The notes under the pieces were generated by a model, which saw only the letters and a list, made by a program, of their open reading frames with translations, did no database searches and had not been told where the DNA came from. A stretch of DNA of 64,000 nucleotides from NCBI RefSeq assembly GCF_000499845.2, contig NC_023758.2, forward strand, positions 8,347,227 to 8,411,226. Reading direction: 5' to 3'. Shown here in pieces: positions 11,117 to 21,573 of the stretch (positions are counted from its first letter, which is position 1; each line of letters starts with the position of its first letter). The position numbers were made by a program, and so were the translations under genes. The stretch comes from Phaseolus vulgaris. Its lineage: Eukaryota; Streptophyta; Magnoliopsida; Fabales; Fabaceae.

Positions 11117-12084
11117 GGGGAAAAAAGTTTTCCTTTTAAAAGCTCTATAGTTTTATCAACTCTAATTTGTCCCATGAGTTCTCCTTCATGAAGACTTTTT
11201 CTCTTATGTGTAAGGATAGTCTCGTTGTGACAACCATTGTTTCTAAGGATTTGTACACTTTGCAATGGTTGTCTCAATAAGACATGACAAGTTTCTTTAG
11301 GCCCTACTTCACATAAAAATTTGTTTTTGTAGATGCTTATAAAAAACTTGACATTCACTTGGTGATATCCTAGCACATATGAGAAATAATCTATTTCATT
11401 TTTATCTATGCAAGCTTCTTTTAAAGACTCTTCTTTTTCACTTAGGCTTGCAAGTGTTCCTTTACAAAAGGTAAGGCTTTGAGGTTGTTCAACAAGACAC
11501 ATATTTTCAAAGGTATTTTTAAATCTTTGGTCTTGTTGAATGACCTTGTGGGAAGGAACACTCTTCTCCCACGCCTTTTGTTCTTCAAGGGTCTTCTCAT
11601 GCTTTTCTTTTTCTTCTTTTTCTTTAGCTTCCCTTTCGACTTCCCCTCTCTTCTTTTGTATTTTTCTTTCCTTTCTTTCTTTATGGGAAGCAAACAATTT
11701 TTCTACCCTCATTTCCCAATCTAGGCAAGCTTCTATATTTTCTTTTCCATGGAAATGGGGTTGTTCTACCCTAACCTCTCTTGGGTTTTCTTGTTCTTTT
11801 CTATCTCTTCTATGTCTTCTAGGGGGTGCTTGATAATAATCATTTACTCTAATGCTTCCCTCCCCAAAAGAATCATGATCTTTAGAGATATATGCATGAG
11901 AAGGTAATTTTTTTAGAATGTGAGACTTCTCATCCTTTGCTTTAGTCAAAACATTAAGTTTAGTCTCACTCTCCAATTGTCTATATGCAATTGATTGCAC
12001 AGTTTGTGAAACTTCTTTCAAAAGAGTTTTTAACGATTTTAATTCACTTCCAATAGACTTTGTAGAATGAGAAGAAGAAGACAT
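11113..12084 (-). pseudogene. Shortened gag/protease remnant of element C
   Basis: Starts at ATG 12084 with a Ser-rich N-terminus (MSSSSHSTKSIG). The first gag segment follows up to WEMRVEKLFASHKE, then a highly charged Lys/Glu run. The frame next resumes in the post-gag linker and protease-like end (EVGPKETCHVLLRQPL) and reaches the integrase zinc region (HEGELMGQIRV). Compared with element G, the gag core (AMHWWN to VSGLK-type region) and zinc knuckle have been deleted. The 323-residue frame is nevertheless uninterrupted, so a protein could be made; its use is unknown. Confidence 0.75.
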
Positions 12085-13933
12085 GGCTAAAGCTTTGTGT
12101 ATACAAGTATTTTACCTTGAGAAAACTTAGGAAAGTCAAAGAAGGTAGTTTTCCAGGTAAGGGAGGTGAGTCACAAAGGACTACTTAAATACCAAGCCTT
12201 TGCCTTAGCCAAAAACTATCCCCCAATGTCTTCACACAAAGCTTTCTCTTAGTAAACCACTTAGAACACAATTAAGTTGAGAAATCAGATTTTAATGCAA
12301 GAAAATAATGCAAGCTAATTAATTAACAAAGCTAGACGGTTTTAACAAAAGCTTAAACAAAGAAAAACCACACATACAAAGCGTCACTAATTAGACAATA
12401 GAAAAGCAACTAAAAACAATTAACAATCGCTAATTAAAGAGTTCTACATTAGTCGGCCCTAGGTGAGGCTTCTTGGACACTTTGAGCCCTTGAAGACACA
12501 CTCACCGTCTAAATCGCAATTAAGAGGTAATTAACACAAATTAAGTTGCAAGGAAATTAAGAAAACTCCCTTTTTTTGATCCTCTTTTTGCTAAATGCAC
12601 TTCCTTGTTGTCTTTGCTTGTTGGCCCTCCAAGTGTTGTAGTGTTTTTCAAGAAAGCTTGTTTCGGCCTTGACTTTGTTTCCCCTTAGAATGAAGGTTTT
12701 AATTCTCCAATTCCAGCACCTATCAAAAGACTAGACCTTACCCAAGTCAAGTTTCCATTCAAATAAGCACCAAAGGAGAAATAAATTCCAGCACCAAATT
12801 AGAGGTCAAGGAACAAAAGCAAGAAACAATTTAATTGAATAAAACAGTACCACCAAAAGGAGTTAGATTATGACAACTAGAAAGAGGTCCAAGAAATATT
12901 AAGCAAGCAAATAAAAGGTACCAAAATAAAGGTAGGCACACAAAAGAATCCTAAGAATGGCACTAGAATTAGATGACCAAATAAAAAAACAGCACCACTG
13001 GAAAATGTTGTGGACCAGAAACGTGTTTTTCCCCAATTTATGCTGAGCTGTGTTTTTAAGATATGATTCTGAAATTTGATATGCAAGATATTCAAGATCT
13101 TAGATAAAATCTGGCTTTGGAATCACTCAAAACGCATGCACCATTTTTTTTTAATAAATTTTGCAATTTTGGTGTTCAGTTACGTCAGCTGTAGCGCCTC
13201 AGATTTGCACACTGATTTTAAAAGATTTATCATTTTTTTTCTGTTGATTCTTTTGGACTAATTCTTTTTTTGTCCTTTCTATAACACTTCAAACTTGCAA
13301 ATTCCAGAGAATCAAAATTTTCCTATGAGTGAAAATATTTTTCTGGATCAAAACAGTCAGCACAGAAAATCTGAAACAGGGGATTCTGGAAACTGGAAAC
13401 AAAAACAGCAAGATACCACCAAAGTTTAGACACAATGGAAATTTGTGAAATAGAATTGTGTAGGATCTAAACACAATATGAACTCAAACTAAAATTAAAA
13501 AGGAACCAAAAGATCAAAGAACAGCAGATTCAAAGCAATTAAAGATACCCAAAATCAAGAAACAATCAAGCCAAATAAAGGACTACTAAGAATTGTTGAC
13601 ATTGTGGATGAACATGACTTGACAAAATTTATAAGATTCAGAAATTAAAGACTCAAAAGCATAATATGAACCAAATAATGAAAGCAATAAAGAATCAAAA
13701 GCCTAAAAGAAAATAGCAACTCAAAGGTGTATGGAATCCTATCACAATTTGCACAAGAACTTGTTCAAGATCAATTGAACAAAAGTGCTTCGGTTGGATC
13801 TTCCACAAAGCACACCAAAACAATTAAAATGTAAAAAACAGCAAGACAATTATGGAAAATAAGATGAACAACATGAAAGTAAAGAAGAACTAAAAATGAA
13901 AGACCAAAAGCAACTCATCTTGAAGAACCATAG
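12085..13933 (-). other. Untranslated leader of element C
   Basis: About 1.85 kb, A-rich, with no convincing coding frame. It is similar in composition and short motifs to the leaders of E and G (for example the 'gtcggccctaggtgaggcttc' stretch near 12454 and 19442). Confidence 0.7.
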
Positions 13934-13945
13934 CTCATGATACCA
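13934..13945 (-). promoter_or_regulatory. Primer-binding site of element C
   Basis: Minus strand reads TGGTATCATGAG, two bases from the 5' LTR; tRNA-iMet-like. Confidence 0.8.
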
Positions 13946-13947
13946 AA

Positions 13948-14646
13948 TAATGGCATTTTCATGAAGTTCTTCTTGAATCAATGTAGAGTATGGGGCGGAA
14001 GCAATGAATGAGAGTGAGCAAGATCCTCCTAAGAGTGGTGTTGATCTTGTAGGTGCATGATAAGTGTGGGTCTTGAGTGGTTCGGCCAGCTCAAGGGAAA
14101 AGATGAAGGAATTGAAGTTTAGAGCCTAGGATTCTAGGGAGAAGCAAAGTTGAGCACAAATTGGCAGCATAACTTTACTCACAATAAACTTGAAAATACA
14201 AGGTGTAGGCTCCTCCTTTTATACGCTAAGGAGGACCATAATGCAACCCTAATGCTAGCCAAATGAAATGTAAATGTGAAGCACATGGGTGCACATGGCA
14301 CATGGGTGCACAAATGAGCACATGGGGAGGGGTGTGTCTAGTTTTTATGCTCACCCCCCCATGGGCTTTCTAGACCGGCCTTGGTAAATTTAGAGGTTTT
14401 TTTTAGAAACTCTAAGTTTACCTAGGTTGGTGTTTTAGGTGCCAAAATTAATTCTAAGAAAATTACAAATAAAGTTCCTATGCTAATTTTGACAAGAAAT
14501 TAAAGTCTACTCTACACTAGAGTTTATGGCATTTGAACATGTAAAAGAACGTCTTCTTGGATCCTCTTGGTCATAACTCTATGGTTGACCCAAATCTACC
14601 CTTTGGTGGGCTTGCATGTGGGCTTGTGCTTGGGCCTCTTCCATCA
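13948..14646 (-). repeat. 5' LTR of element C (699 bp)
   Basis: Same length as 9499-10197. On the plus strand it begins TAATGG instead of TGATGG, so this copy has lost one of the invariant LTR terminal bases. It ends CCATCA at 14646 and is followed by the duplicated ACTAT. Confidence 0.92.
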
Positions 14647-14651
14647 ACTAT

Positions 14652-15394
14652 CATCACTGGATTCTTGTTTTCCTTTGTTCGTGGAAGCTTTTAAGGCTAT
14701 GCTCCTTACGTGCTTGTCTTCGCTTTCTTGAACATTGAGTCGATTCATCTCTAACTCATGTTCCCTAAGCTTACCAAACAAAGAAGCCATACTCAAGGAT
14801 GTTAGATCTTTAGATTCGGAAATAGCAGTTACCTTGGGTTGCCATGCTCTATCAAGACATTTCAAGATCTTGATGTTTAGCTCTTCCTTTTCAAAGGTCT
14901 TGTCAAGGCTCATGAGATGATTGATGATGTGCGTGAATCTTTTCTGCACCTCAACAATTGTTTCACCTTTGAGCATTCTGAACATCTCATACTCTTGGAT
15001 TAGAGTATGCTTCCTAGCTCTCTTTACCTCATTTGTACCTTCATGAGTTACTTCCAAGGTGTCCCACATTTCTTTTGATGATTTGCATTGAGAGACCCTG
15101 AAAAACTCATCAGAATTTAAAGCAGAGGTTATTATATTTTTTGGCAATGCAATCGAATTTGGCCTTCTTGCTTTCTGAATCAGTCCATTGAGACCAAGGC
15201 TTTTCAATGAAAGATCCATCTTTTTTTTCAAACTTTAGGACAAAAGGACCATTTTCAATTGCATCCCAAATTTCTTTGTCAAGTGATTCCATAAAGATTT
15301 TCATTCTTACTTTCCAAAATTGGTAGTTCAAACCACAAAACAGAGGTGGTCTGTTGATTGAAGCACCTTCCCCAAAAGGTAGTCTATCAGCCAT
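14652..15394 (-). pseudogene. gag N-terminal half of element B
   Basis: Begins at ATG 15394 with MADRLPFGEGASINRPPLFCG and NYQFWKVRMKIFMES, the typical Ty1/copia gag start. The UBN2-type gag core follows (SSKEMWDTLEVTHEG, KRARKHTLIQEYEMFRM, FTHIINHLMSLDK, LKCLDRAWQPKVTAI). A one-base frameshift near 15140, in a T/A run, splits the two open stretches 15110-15394 and 14644-15231. The frame ends where element C enters and resumes at 9498. Confidence 0.82.
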
Positions 15395-15439
15395 TTAAAA
15401 ACAGTTTTAGGATCGACTTGAATAACTTTCAAGAACCAA

Positions 15440-15452
15440 GCTCTTGATGCCA
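15440..15452 (-). promoter_or_regulatory. Primer-binding site of element B
   Basis: Minus strand reads TGGCATCAAGAGC, two bases inside the LTR end TTCTAACA. It resembles the initiator-Met primer site with a changed base. Confidence 0.65.
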
Positions 15453-15454
15453 AT

Positions 15455-16655
15455 TGTTAGAATGGATGGCTTTAAACTATAGGGGGGTGAATTGTTTAAA
15501 GAGGGTTTTCGAATTGTTATAATATATGACTTTAAACTAGAGGGGGGTGAATTGTTTAAAGAGGGTTTTCTCAAACTTTTAAGCCTTGAATGAAATTACT
15601 TCGAGAATACCTTGATTAAGAAATCAGTTTTTCAAAACACAAAGCTAAAAGCACAGCACCAGTAAAACAATCGGTTGTTTCGCAGAAAGAATCGGTTGTT
15701 TATACCAGTTTACAAATTCAAAACTGAATTTAAAGAGTTAAGGAAGAGAGAATGCACACAAATGTTTATACTGGTTCACTCTAAACCCAAAGCTACATCC
15801 AGTTTTCTCAGAAACCACTGAGGAATTCCACTAAGCAATCAAACCTAGATCACTTACAACACAACCAAGAAAGTGACCTTGATCCCCTCAAGACACACAC
15901 TTCTCTTGGCCAACACACCAACACTAAGAATGCTGATCTTGATCCCCTCAAGAACACACAACACTTCTCAGCAAACACACAAAAGAAACTTGTTCAACAA
16001 AATACAAGGATTACACTTGTTACAGAAGCAAATCTAAAATCAATACAAGCAGAAATCCTATCTCACACTCTTTGATCAATCTCAATCTCTAAGCAATCTC
16101 AACTCTTTGAAAATCAGAATCTTGTTGTTCTCAAAAGATTGTTATTTCTCAAATCTGTTTTTCTGAATATATTCAAAGATATTGTTTGTTATCAAATCTT
16201 AACAAACTTATTCATTGCATTTAAAACATTGGTCAAAGCATTAAAGACTGGAGCGCAATCAGTTAAAACATTTAAAGCTCAGTCAAAGCTAAAACAGTTT
16301 TTCTGTTATGGTTCCAAAACAAACAATCGGTTGTTTCCTTGAATCAATCGGTTGTTTTGGTTTTAACAGTTCAACCATTTGAAAAACAGTTTTCAATCTT
16401 TTCTAAAACCATCTAAGTATAAAACAATCAGTTGTTTCGACAAAACAATCGGTTGTTTTTCACTTAGTTTGAAAAACACTTTTCTTTTAAAAGATTGAGA
16501 GTGCCTATGCTTTGGATTCAATCAAGAGTGGATTACATAACCAATCTACCCCAGATCCTATCTAGGACAACTCAGCAACAGCAAGCACAGCCTAGCCTTC
16601 AACATCCTTTAAAGGGTTTGGATTCTTCAAAGCTTGAACACTACTTGGTTCAACA
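15455..16655 (-). repeat. 5' LTR of element B (~1.2 kb), SIRE-like
   Basis: Runs from TGTTAG (15455) to CAACA (16655) on the plus strand. It carries a conserved block (15767-15800) shared with the LTRs at 24229-24263 and 44425-44454, and three paired AACAATCGGTTGTTT motifs (about 15666-15701, 16321-16358, 16423-16460). The terminal ~58 bp is imperfectly duplicated in tandem (about 15455-15570). Confidence 0.7.
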
Positions 16656-17433
16656 ATGGTGAGTCGTTCTTTTTGCCTAGCATGGATAAGGCTAGACTGA
16701 TGGCTCATGACGAAGATCACCTTTGTCACGATGCCGAAAAGCTCCTCGGATAAGCATTTTCTCGAACTTGTCTAGTCAACGTCAAGGTAAAAGATCCAAA
16801 AAGAGTTGAGGAATAACTTCTCAGAGCTAGACCCGGACAAGACCGTGGTCGATGGAAAACTAGTGGGGCTTCTTAATTCAACTCTTATGGAATGTATCTA
16901 CTTTTGTTTATGGAACTTTCTAGACACTTTAACTCTTCACCGACGTTCATTTAGTGTTTTGAAACTTAAATAATTTTGAACATGTTATTTTCTTTTAAAT
17001 CAAAGATTTTACCTATAGTGCATGAATGTGTATCCGAACGCTTTGCCATATAAGATGATTTTTTACTTAAACACAACGTGTCTAGCATGTTACTACGTGG
17101 TTAGCCCACATGGAGTTGTAGTGTTTGAACATAACAAGGTCTTGTTAACTTAGGTGAAACTAAATGTAGAAAGCAATGAAACTTTCTATTAATGGAGAGA
17201 CTAAGGCTTTGATGAGTGACATCCTTCTAGTTAGAACAACCTTCCACTTCAACTTGACTTGTACTTGCTTTTTGTTTGGGCATTGACTACATAGTTTTAT
17301 TTCACGAGTCAAGTAAAGGGCATGACATCATGAATTCTCTAGAATATTTTAAGTTTGGGCCTGGTCGAGCTACCTTTGCCTTTGAATTGGGTTGTCTTGT
17401 AGTGTGAGTACTGTATCTATTTCATGATATCTC
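16656..17433 (-). other. Non-coding 3' region of element D
   Basis: No domain-bearing frame is seen on either strand. By position it is downstream of D's pol; LTR boundaries could not be placed. Confidence 0.45.
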
Positions 17434-18010
17434 ACCTCATAGGGCGCCTACTCGGATAGTTGTATCTACTCTGGGCTTGGTAGTCTTATCATGCGCTATC
17501 TCAGATAATTTATTTACTTAAACTAATTCATATCACGGGACGCCTATACTTGAGTGATCTCATTCATTCTGAGTTAGGTCATCTTACCATGTGCTAAATC
17601 AGATGATTCATCTATTCAAATTAATTCATCTATCACAGGGCGCCTATACTCGGGTGACTTAATTCGCTCTGAGTTAGGTCGTCTTACTGTGTGCCAAATC
17701 AGATAATTCATCAAATTAGATCATCTCACAGGGCGCCTATACTCAGGTGGCTTCATTCATTCTGAGTTAGGTCGTGTTATCGTGTGCCAAATTAGATAAT
17801 TCATCAAATTAATTCATCTCATAGGGCGCCTATACTCGGGTGCCTTCATTCATTCCAAGTTAGGTTGTCTTACCGTGTGCCATCTCGGACAACGTCACCC
17901 GCTTAAACCAATTCATCTCACAAGGCTCCTATACTTGGATAATCGTGCTTACACCGAGTTAGGTCGTCTTACCATGTGCCATCAGGTGACTACTCTATTT
18001 AATTCAAATT
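17434..18010. repeat. Tandem array of ~95-bp units (about six copies)
   Basis: Each unit contains the conserved pieces CAGGGCGCCTATACTCGGGTG and, about 30 bases later, GAGTTAGGTCGTCTTACCGTG. Units begin near 17434, 17534, 17634, 17727, 17819 and 17918, a spacing of 92-100 bp. They diverge by perhaps 10-25% from one another, the outermost being most divergent. The array lies just downstream of the integrase end of Tat-like element D; related Tat/Ogre elements are known to carry tandem repeats in such untranslated regions. Confidence 0.88.
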
Positions 18011-18149
18011 AACTTATTTCACACATCTCTCCAAAGAACAAATTTAATACTAGGTGACCTAATTAGAAAACCTCTTTTGAGGGAAAAAGAGTGTCACCTC
18101 ACACAAAAACATAGTGTTCAAAGGAAAAAAAAATGAAAATCTAGGCATC

Positions 18150-18440
18150 TTAACTAAAATAAGATTTGAGATTTGCTGCCTTCCACGTTCGTGGGATGGC
18201 TCCTCCCTCTAGGGTTTCCAACTTATACACGTTGTTTCCTAGTACCTCGGCTACGCGTAATGGGCTAGTCCATTTCGAAGACAACTTGTTCTCAATTTGA
18301 TAGGGGTGGGCCTTCCTCATCACCAAGTCGACAACCTTAAATTGTCGAGGTTTCATCTTGGTCTTGTTCCTTAGCTCCACCTTTCTCTTTAAGGCTTACG
18401 AGTTTATACGAGCGTGATCATGTGCTTCCACACTCATGTT
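18150..18440 (-). pseudogene. Integrase C-terminal end of element D
   Basis: The open part (18380-18150) reads FKVVDLVMRKAHPY, ENKLSSKWTSPLRVAEVLG and a terminal TWKAANLKSYFS. This is the SH3-like integrase tail of Tat-type elements. Upstream the frame continues (HDHARIN, one in-frame stop, ALKRKVE) to about 18430, where it meets gag sequence of element E. The catalytic core that should precede it is missing. The copy at 54350-54541 in fragment H is a close relative. Confidence 0.8.
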
Positions 18441-18477
18441 TTTTTGTCTATACTCTTCCACACTCATGTTTTTTTGT
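18425..18477. repeat. Junction duplication, two copies of a 23-bp sequence 30 bp apart
   Basis: The 23-bp string CTTCCACACTCATGTTTTTTTGT minus its edges occurs at 18425-18447 and again at 18455-18477. The right copy is ordinary gag of element E (MSVEEYR). The left copy sits exactly where E's gag meets D's integrase tail. It looks like a repair scar. Confidence 0.75.
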
Positions 18478-19082
18478 TGGAGTCTTTGGAGCTTGTCCAT
18501 TAACTCCCTATGGTAGTATGAGGGTATATGTTGACGTCTTAGGGCTCCCCTAAGGTCATTCCAATACGTAATGGGAGGTTCCCTATGAAGACGTCTTTCT
18601 CTTTCGAGAGAGGTCCATCAATACATGGCGTTCCCTTGGAAGCTAAGGGCGGCTAAGGGTACCTTGCGTTCTTCACTCACTCTATGGCAAGCAAAGAGTT
18701 GCTATACTTTCATCTCCCAATCTATGTAGATTTCTACATTCTCCTTACCATGGAAGTGAGGTAGGTCTACTCTAACCTCCCTTGGCCCCTCTTGCTCCCT
18801 TTGCCTATTTCTTCTAGGGGGTGGTTGGTAATAGTCATTGATTCTAAGGCTTCCCTACCCTAGAGACTCATTACTTTTAGAATGGGATGCATGAGTATGA
18901 GATTTTTTTTTTTATTTTTGTGACTTCTCTTCTTGGGCTTTAGTCAACTCATTGATTTTAGTCTCATTCTCCAATTGTCTAAATGAAATCATTTGCACAG
19001 CTTGTGAAACTTCTTTCAAAAGAGTTTTTATAGATTTTACTTCACTTTCAATAGACTTTGCAGAATGAGAAGGAGAAGACAT
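18431..19082 (-). pseudogene. gag fragment of element E
   Basis: Starts at ATG 19082 (MSSPSHSAKSIESE), closely matching the gag starts of C and G. An in-frame stop lies in a long A run near 18910. Downstream frames still resemble gag (conserved WEMKV-type and QRLQQKNMSVEEYR stretches) until the junction near 18431. Confidence 0.75.
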
Positions 19083-20843
19083 GACTAAAGCTTTGTGTAT
19101 ACAAGTATTTTACCTTGAGAAAATTTAGGAAAGTCAAAGAAGGTAGTCTTCCAGGTAAGGGAGGTGAGTCACAGTGGACTACTTAAATACCAAGCCTTTG
19201 CCTTAGCCAAAAACTATCCCTCAATGTCTTCACACAAAGCTTTCTCTTAGTAAACCACCTAAAACACAATTAAGTTGGAGAAATCAGAATTTAATGCAAG
19301 AAAACAATGCAAGCTAACTAATTAACCAAGCAAAAAATTAATAAAGCTTAAACAAAGCAACACAATTGAAAAGCGTAACTAATTAAGCAAAGAGATGCAA
19401 TTAAAACAATTAACAATTTCTAAACTAGATAATTCTACACTAGTCGGCCCTAGGTGAGGCTTCTTGGACACTTGGAGCCCTTGAAGACACACTCACCGTC
19501 TAATCACATAATTAAAGAAGTAATTAACAAAAGTTAAGTTGCAAAGAATAATGGTGTTTTTGATAGGTATTTGTTTTCTGCCCTTGCCTTTGTTCCTCTT
19601 AGAATTAGGGAATGAATTCTCCAATCCAGCACCTATCAAGCAAGCTAGATCCCACTCAAGTCAAATTTCCACTCAAATAAGCACCAATTGAGAAACAATC
19701 CAGCACCAAATTTAGAGGCCAAAGAATTAAAGCAAGAAACAAATTAATTGGCAAAACAGTACCAGACAAATGGAATTAAATTGTGACAACTAGAAAGAGT
19801 TCCAAAGAAATATTAGACAAGCTAATAAAGGTACTCAAAGAAAGGTAGGCACACAAAATGGATCCTAAGAATAGCACTAGAATTGATTTCAAAATCAAAA
19901 ACAGCACCACTGAAAAATTGTTGTGGGCCAGATAGCGTGATTTTCCCCGATTTATGTTGAGCTGTACTTTTAAGATTAGCTTCTGAAAATTTATATGCCA
20001 ATAATTCAAGATCTTAACTAAATTCTGGCGTTGGTTTCACTCCAAACGCATGAACCATTTTTTTTTAATAAATTTTTTAAAATCAGTGTTCAGTTACGCC
20101 AACTGTAGCGCCAGATTTGCACACTGTTTTATAATATTTATCATTTTTTTTCTATTGACTCTTTTGAGCTGATTCTTTTTTTGTCTTTTCTGTAACACCT
20201 CAATCTTGCATAATCAAGAGAATCAGAAATTTCCTATGTGGGAAAATAATTTTCTTAAGCAAAACAGCCAGCACAAAGTTATGCAAAACAAGTGATTCTG
20301 TAAATCTGGAAAAAAAACAACAAGATACCAAAAGAAAAACACAATGGAATTGGTGAAAAGGAATTTGTGTAGATCTAAACACAAATATGAACTCAAGCTA
20401 AAAATAAAAAGGCACCAAAGGATCAAAAACACAGCAGATTCAAAACAAACATTTAGACCCAAAATCAAGAAACAAATAAGCCAAACAAAGTACTACTATG
20501 ATTTGATGACATTTTGGAAAAACATGACTAGACAAAACACATATAGATTCAGAAATTAAAAGACTCAAAGAGCATAAAATGAACCAAATAAAATTGCAAT
20601 AAGGACTCAAATACCTAAAATAAAAACAACAACACAAAGTGTATGAAATCCTACCAAAACTTGCACAAAGATTGCTCAAGAACAATCGAACAAGATGCAC
20701 CGATTGGAATTTCCAAACAGCACACCAAATCAAAGCAAAAATTAAAAAACAGCAAGACAATATGGAATATAAAGAACAACATGGATTAATGAAGAACTCA
20801 AAATGAAAATGACCAAGAACTACTCATCTTTGAAGAACCTATG
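19083..20843 (-). other. Untranslated leader of element E
   Basis: A/T-rich with no credible coding frame. It shares blocks with the leaders of C and G. Confidence 0.65.
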
Positions 20844-20855
20844 CTCATGATACCA
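20844..20855 (-). promoter_or_regulatory. Primer-binding site of element E
   Basis: Minus strand TGGTATCATGAG, identical to that of element C, two bases from the LTR. Confidence 0.78.
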
Positions 20856-20857
20856 AA

Positions 20858-21573
20858 TGATGGCATTCTCATGGAGCTCTTCTTGGATGTATGTGAATAT
20901 GGTGCGGAAGCTATGGTGAAAGTGGGCAAGATCCTCCTAGGAGTTGTGGTGATCTTGAAGGTGCATGAAATGTATGGAAAAAGGGAGGTTCGGCCAGCCC
21001 TCTTGGTAAATGGTGAAGAGAAGATTAGGACCTAGAAACTAGGCAAAGGCAATGTATGGCACAATATGGGCAGCATAACATTACTCTCATTAATCTTCAA
21101 AATACAAGTGATGGGTTTCTCCTTTTATAGGCTAAGGAGGCCGTAAATGCTAAGCTAAGTGAAGATGAAATGCAAGCAAAATGAAATGGAAATGTGGAGG
21201 CACATGGCCGTTCCTAGTGAGAATCTTCTAGAAAACGTGAGCTAGCTAGGTTAAAAACAAAAGGAGAAAAGTTTATGCTTTCTAACACTACACTAACTAC
21301 TAAGCCACCCCTAATGGGCCTCCATGTAGCATGTACAAGTTCTTTTCCCTCCCATCCGTTGCTTGACCCAATTGTGCGTGGAGATGCTTGGCCATGGACC
21401 TAGTGATAGGTCCTAGACGGTCTAGGCTTCCTCCTAGACGCTCCTTTTGTAGCCGCCCCTCATCTTGTGCTAGACGCTCCATACTTGAGTCTAGACGCTC
21501 CCCACATGGCTCTAGACGGTCTAGGCTTGGATCTTGTCTTCCATGGTGTGGTGAGCTTGGCCCTCCTCTATCA
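20858..21573 (-). repeat. 5' LTR of element E (~716 bp), encodes a pol tail
   Basis: Begins TGATGGCATTCT and ends TATCA. A minus-strand TATA-like TATAAAAGGAG lies near 21120. The first ~270 bases in transcript orientation (open 21593-21300) encode a repetitive Leu-Asp-Arg-Leu / Glu-Arg-Leu tail ending with GPITRSMAKHLHAQLG, a typical pol C-terminal motif. The pol frame of the intact element therefore ended inside its LTR. The repeats come from CTAGACGNTC units at about 21410-21530. Confidence 0.78.

Larger units (their letters stand above)
9499..14646 (-). mobile_element. Young non-autonomous Ty3/gypsy element C
   Basis: Complete insertion of 5148 bp with two 699-bp LTRs, a 5-bp target duplication ACTAT, a primer-binding site and a polypurine tract. 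By eye the LTRs differ at only three positions, so insertion is very recent. The interior encodes a shortened gag/protease remnant fused to a wrecked integrase; RT and RNase H are absent. The same losses occur in element G, so they predate both insertions and the element must have been copied by enzymes from elsewhere. It is inserted in the gag gene of element B. Confidence 0.93.
6865..16655 (-). mobile_element. SIRE-like Ty1/copia derivative B, split by elements A and C, no pol seen
   Basis: On the minus strand: 5' LTR (16655-15455), primer site, gag (15394-14652, then 9498-8528 across element C), about 760 bp without a clear frame, then a second ORF (7769 down to 6865) cut by element A. The LTR ends (TGTTGAA...TTCTAACA), gag type and LTR length suggest the SIRE/Maximus group of Ty1/copia. 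Normally pol (protease, integrase, RT, RNase H) follows gag, but here nothing of it lies between gag and the second ORF. The 3' LTR would lie left of the window. Removing C together with one ACTAT restores continuity of gag, which confirms the nesting. Confidence 0.75.
18431..21573 (-). mobile_element. 3'-truncated Ty3/gypsy element E (relative of C and G)
   Basis: 5' LTR (20858-21573), primer site, A-rich leader and first part of gag only. Everything downstream of mid-gag, including the 3' LTR, is gone. The right end (TATCA at 21573) interrupts the start of element D's integrase core, near its first catalytic Asp. The left end is a deletion junction with D's integrase tail. Thus a single deletion seems to have removed E's 3' half together with D's integrase core. 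Confidence 0.8.

Noticed and set aside
11479..11833. Phe/Leu-rich plus-strand frames
   Set aside because: Antisense shadows of the Lys/Glu-rich stretch in element C's gag remnant.
13076..13474. Small hydrophobic frames in the leader of element C
   Set aside because: Same compositional artefact as in element E's leader; not conserved as frames.
17434..18010. CRISPR-like array
   Set aside because: Whole units diverge together with no short conserved repeat and unique spacer pattern; this is a plant tandem repeat.
20200..20760. Overlapping hydrophobic frames (20223-20468, 20440-20760) as membrane proteins
   Set aside because: They lie in the A/T-rich leader of element E; poly-T codons produce Phe/Leu runs by composition alone.
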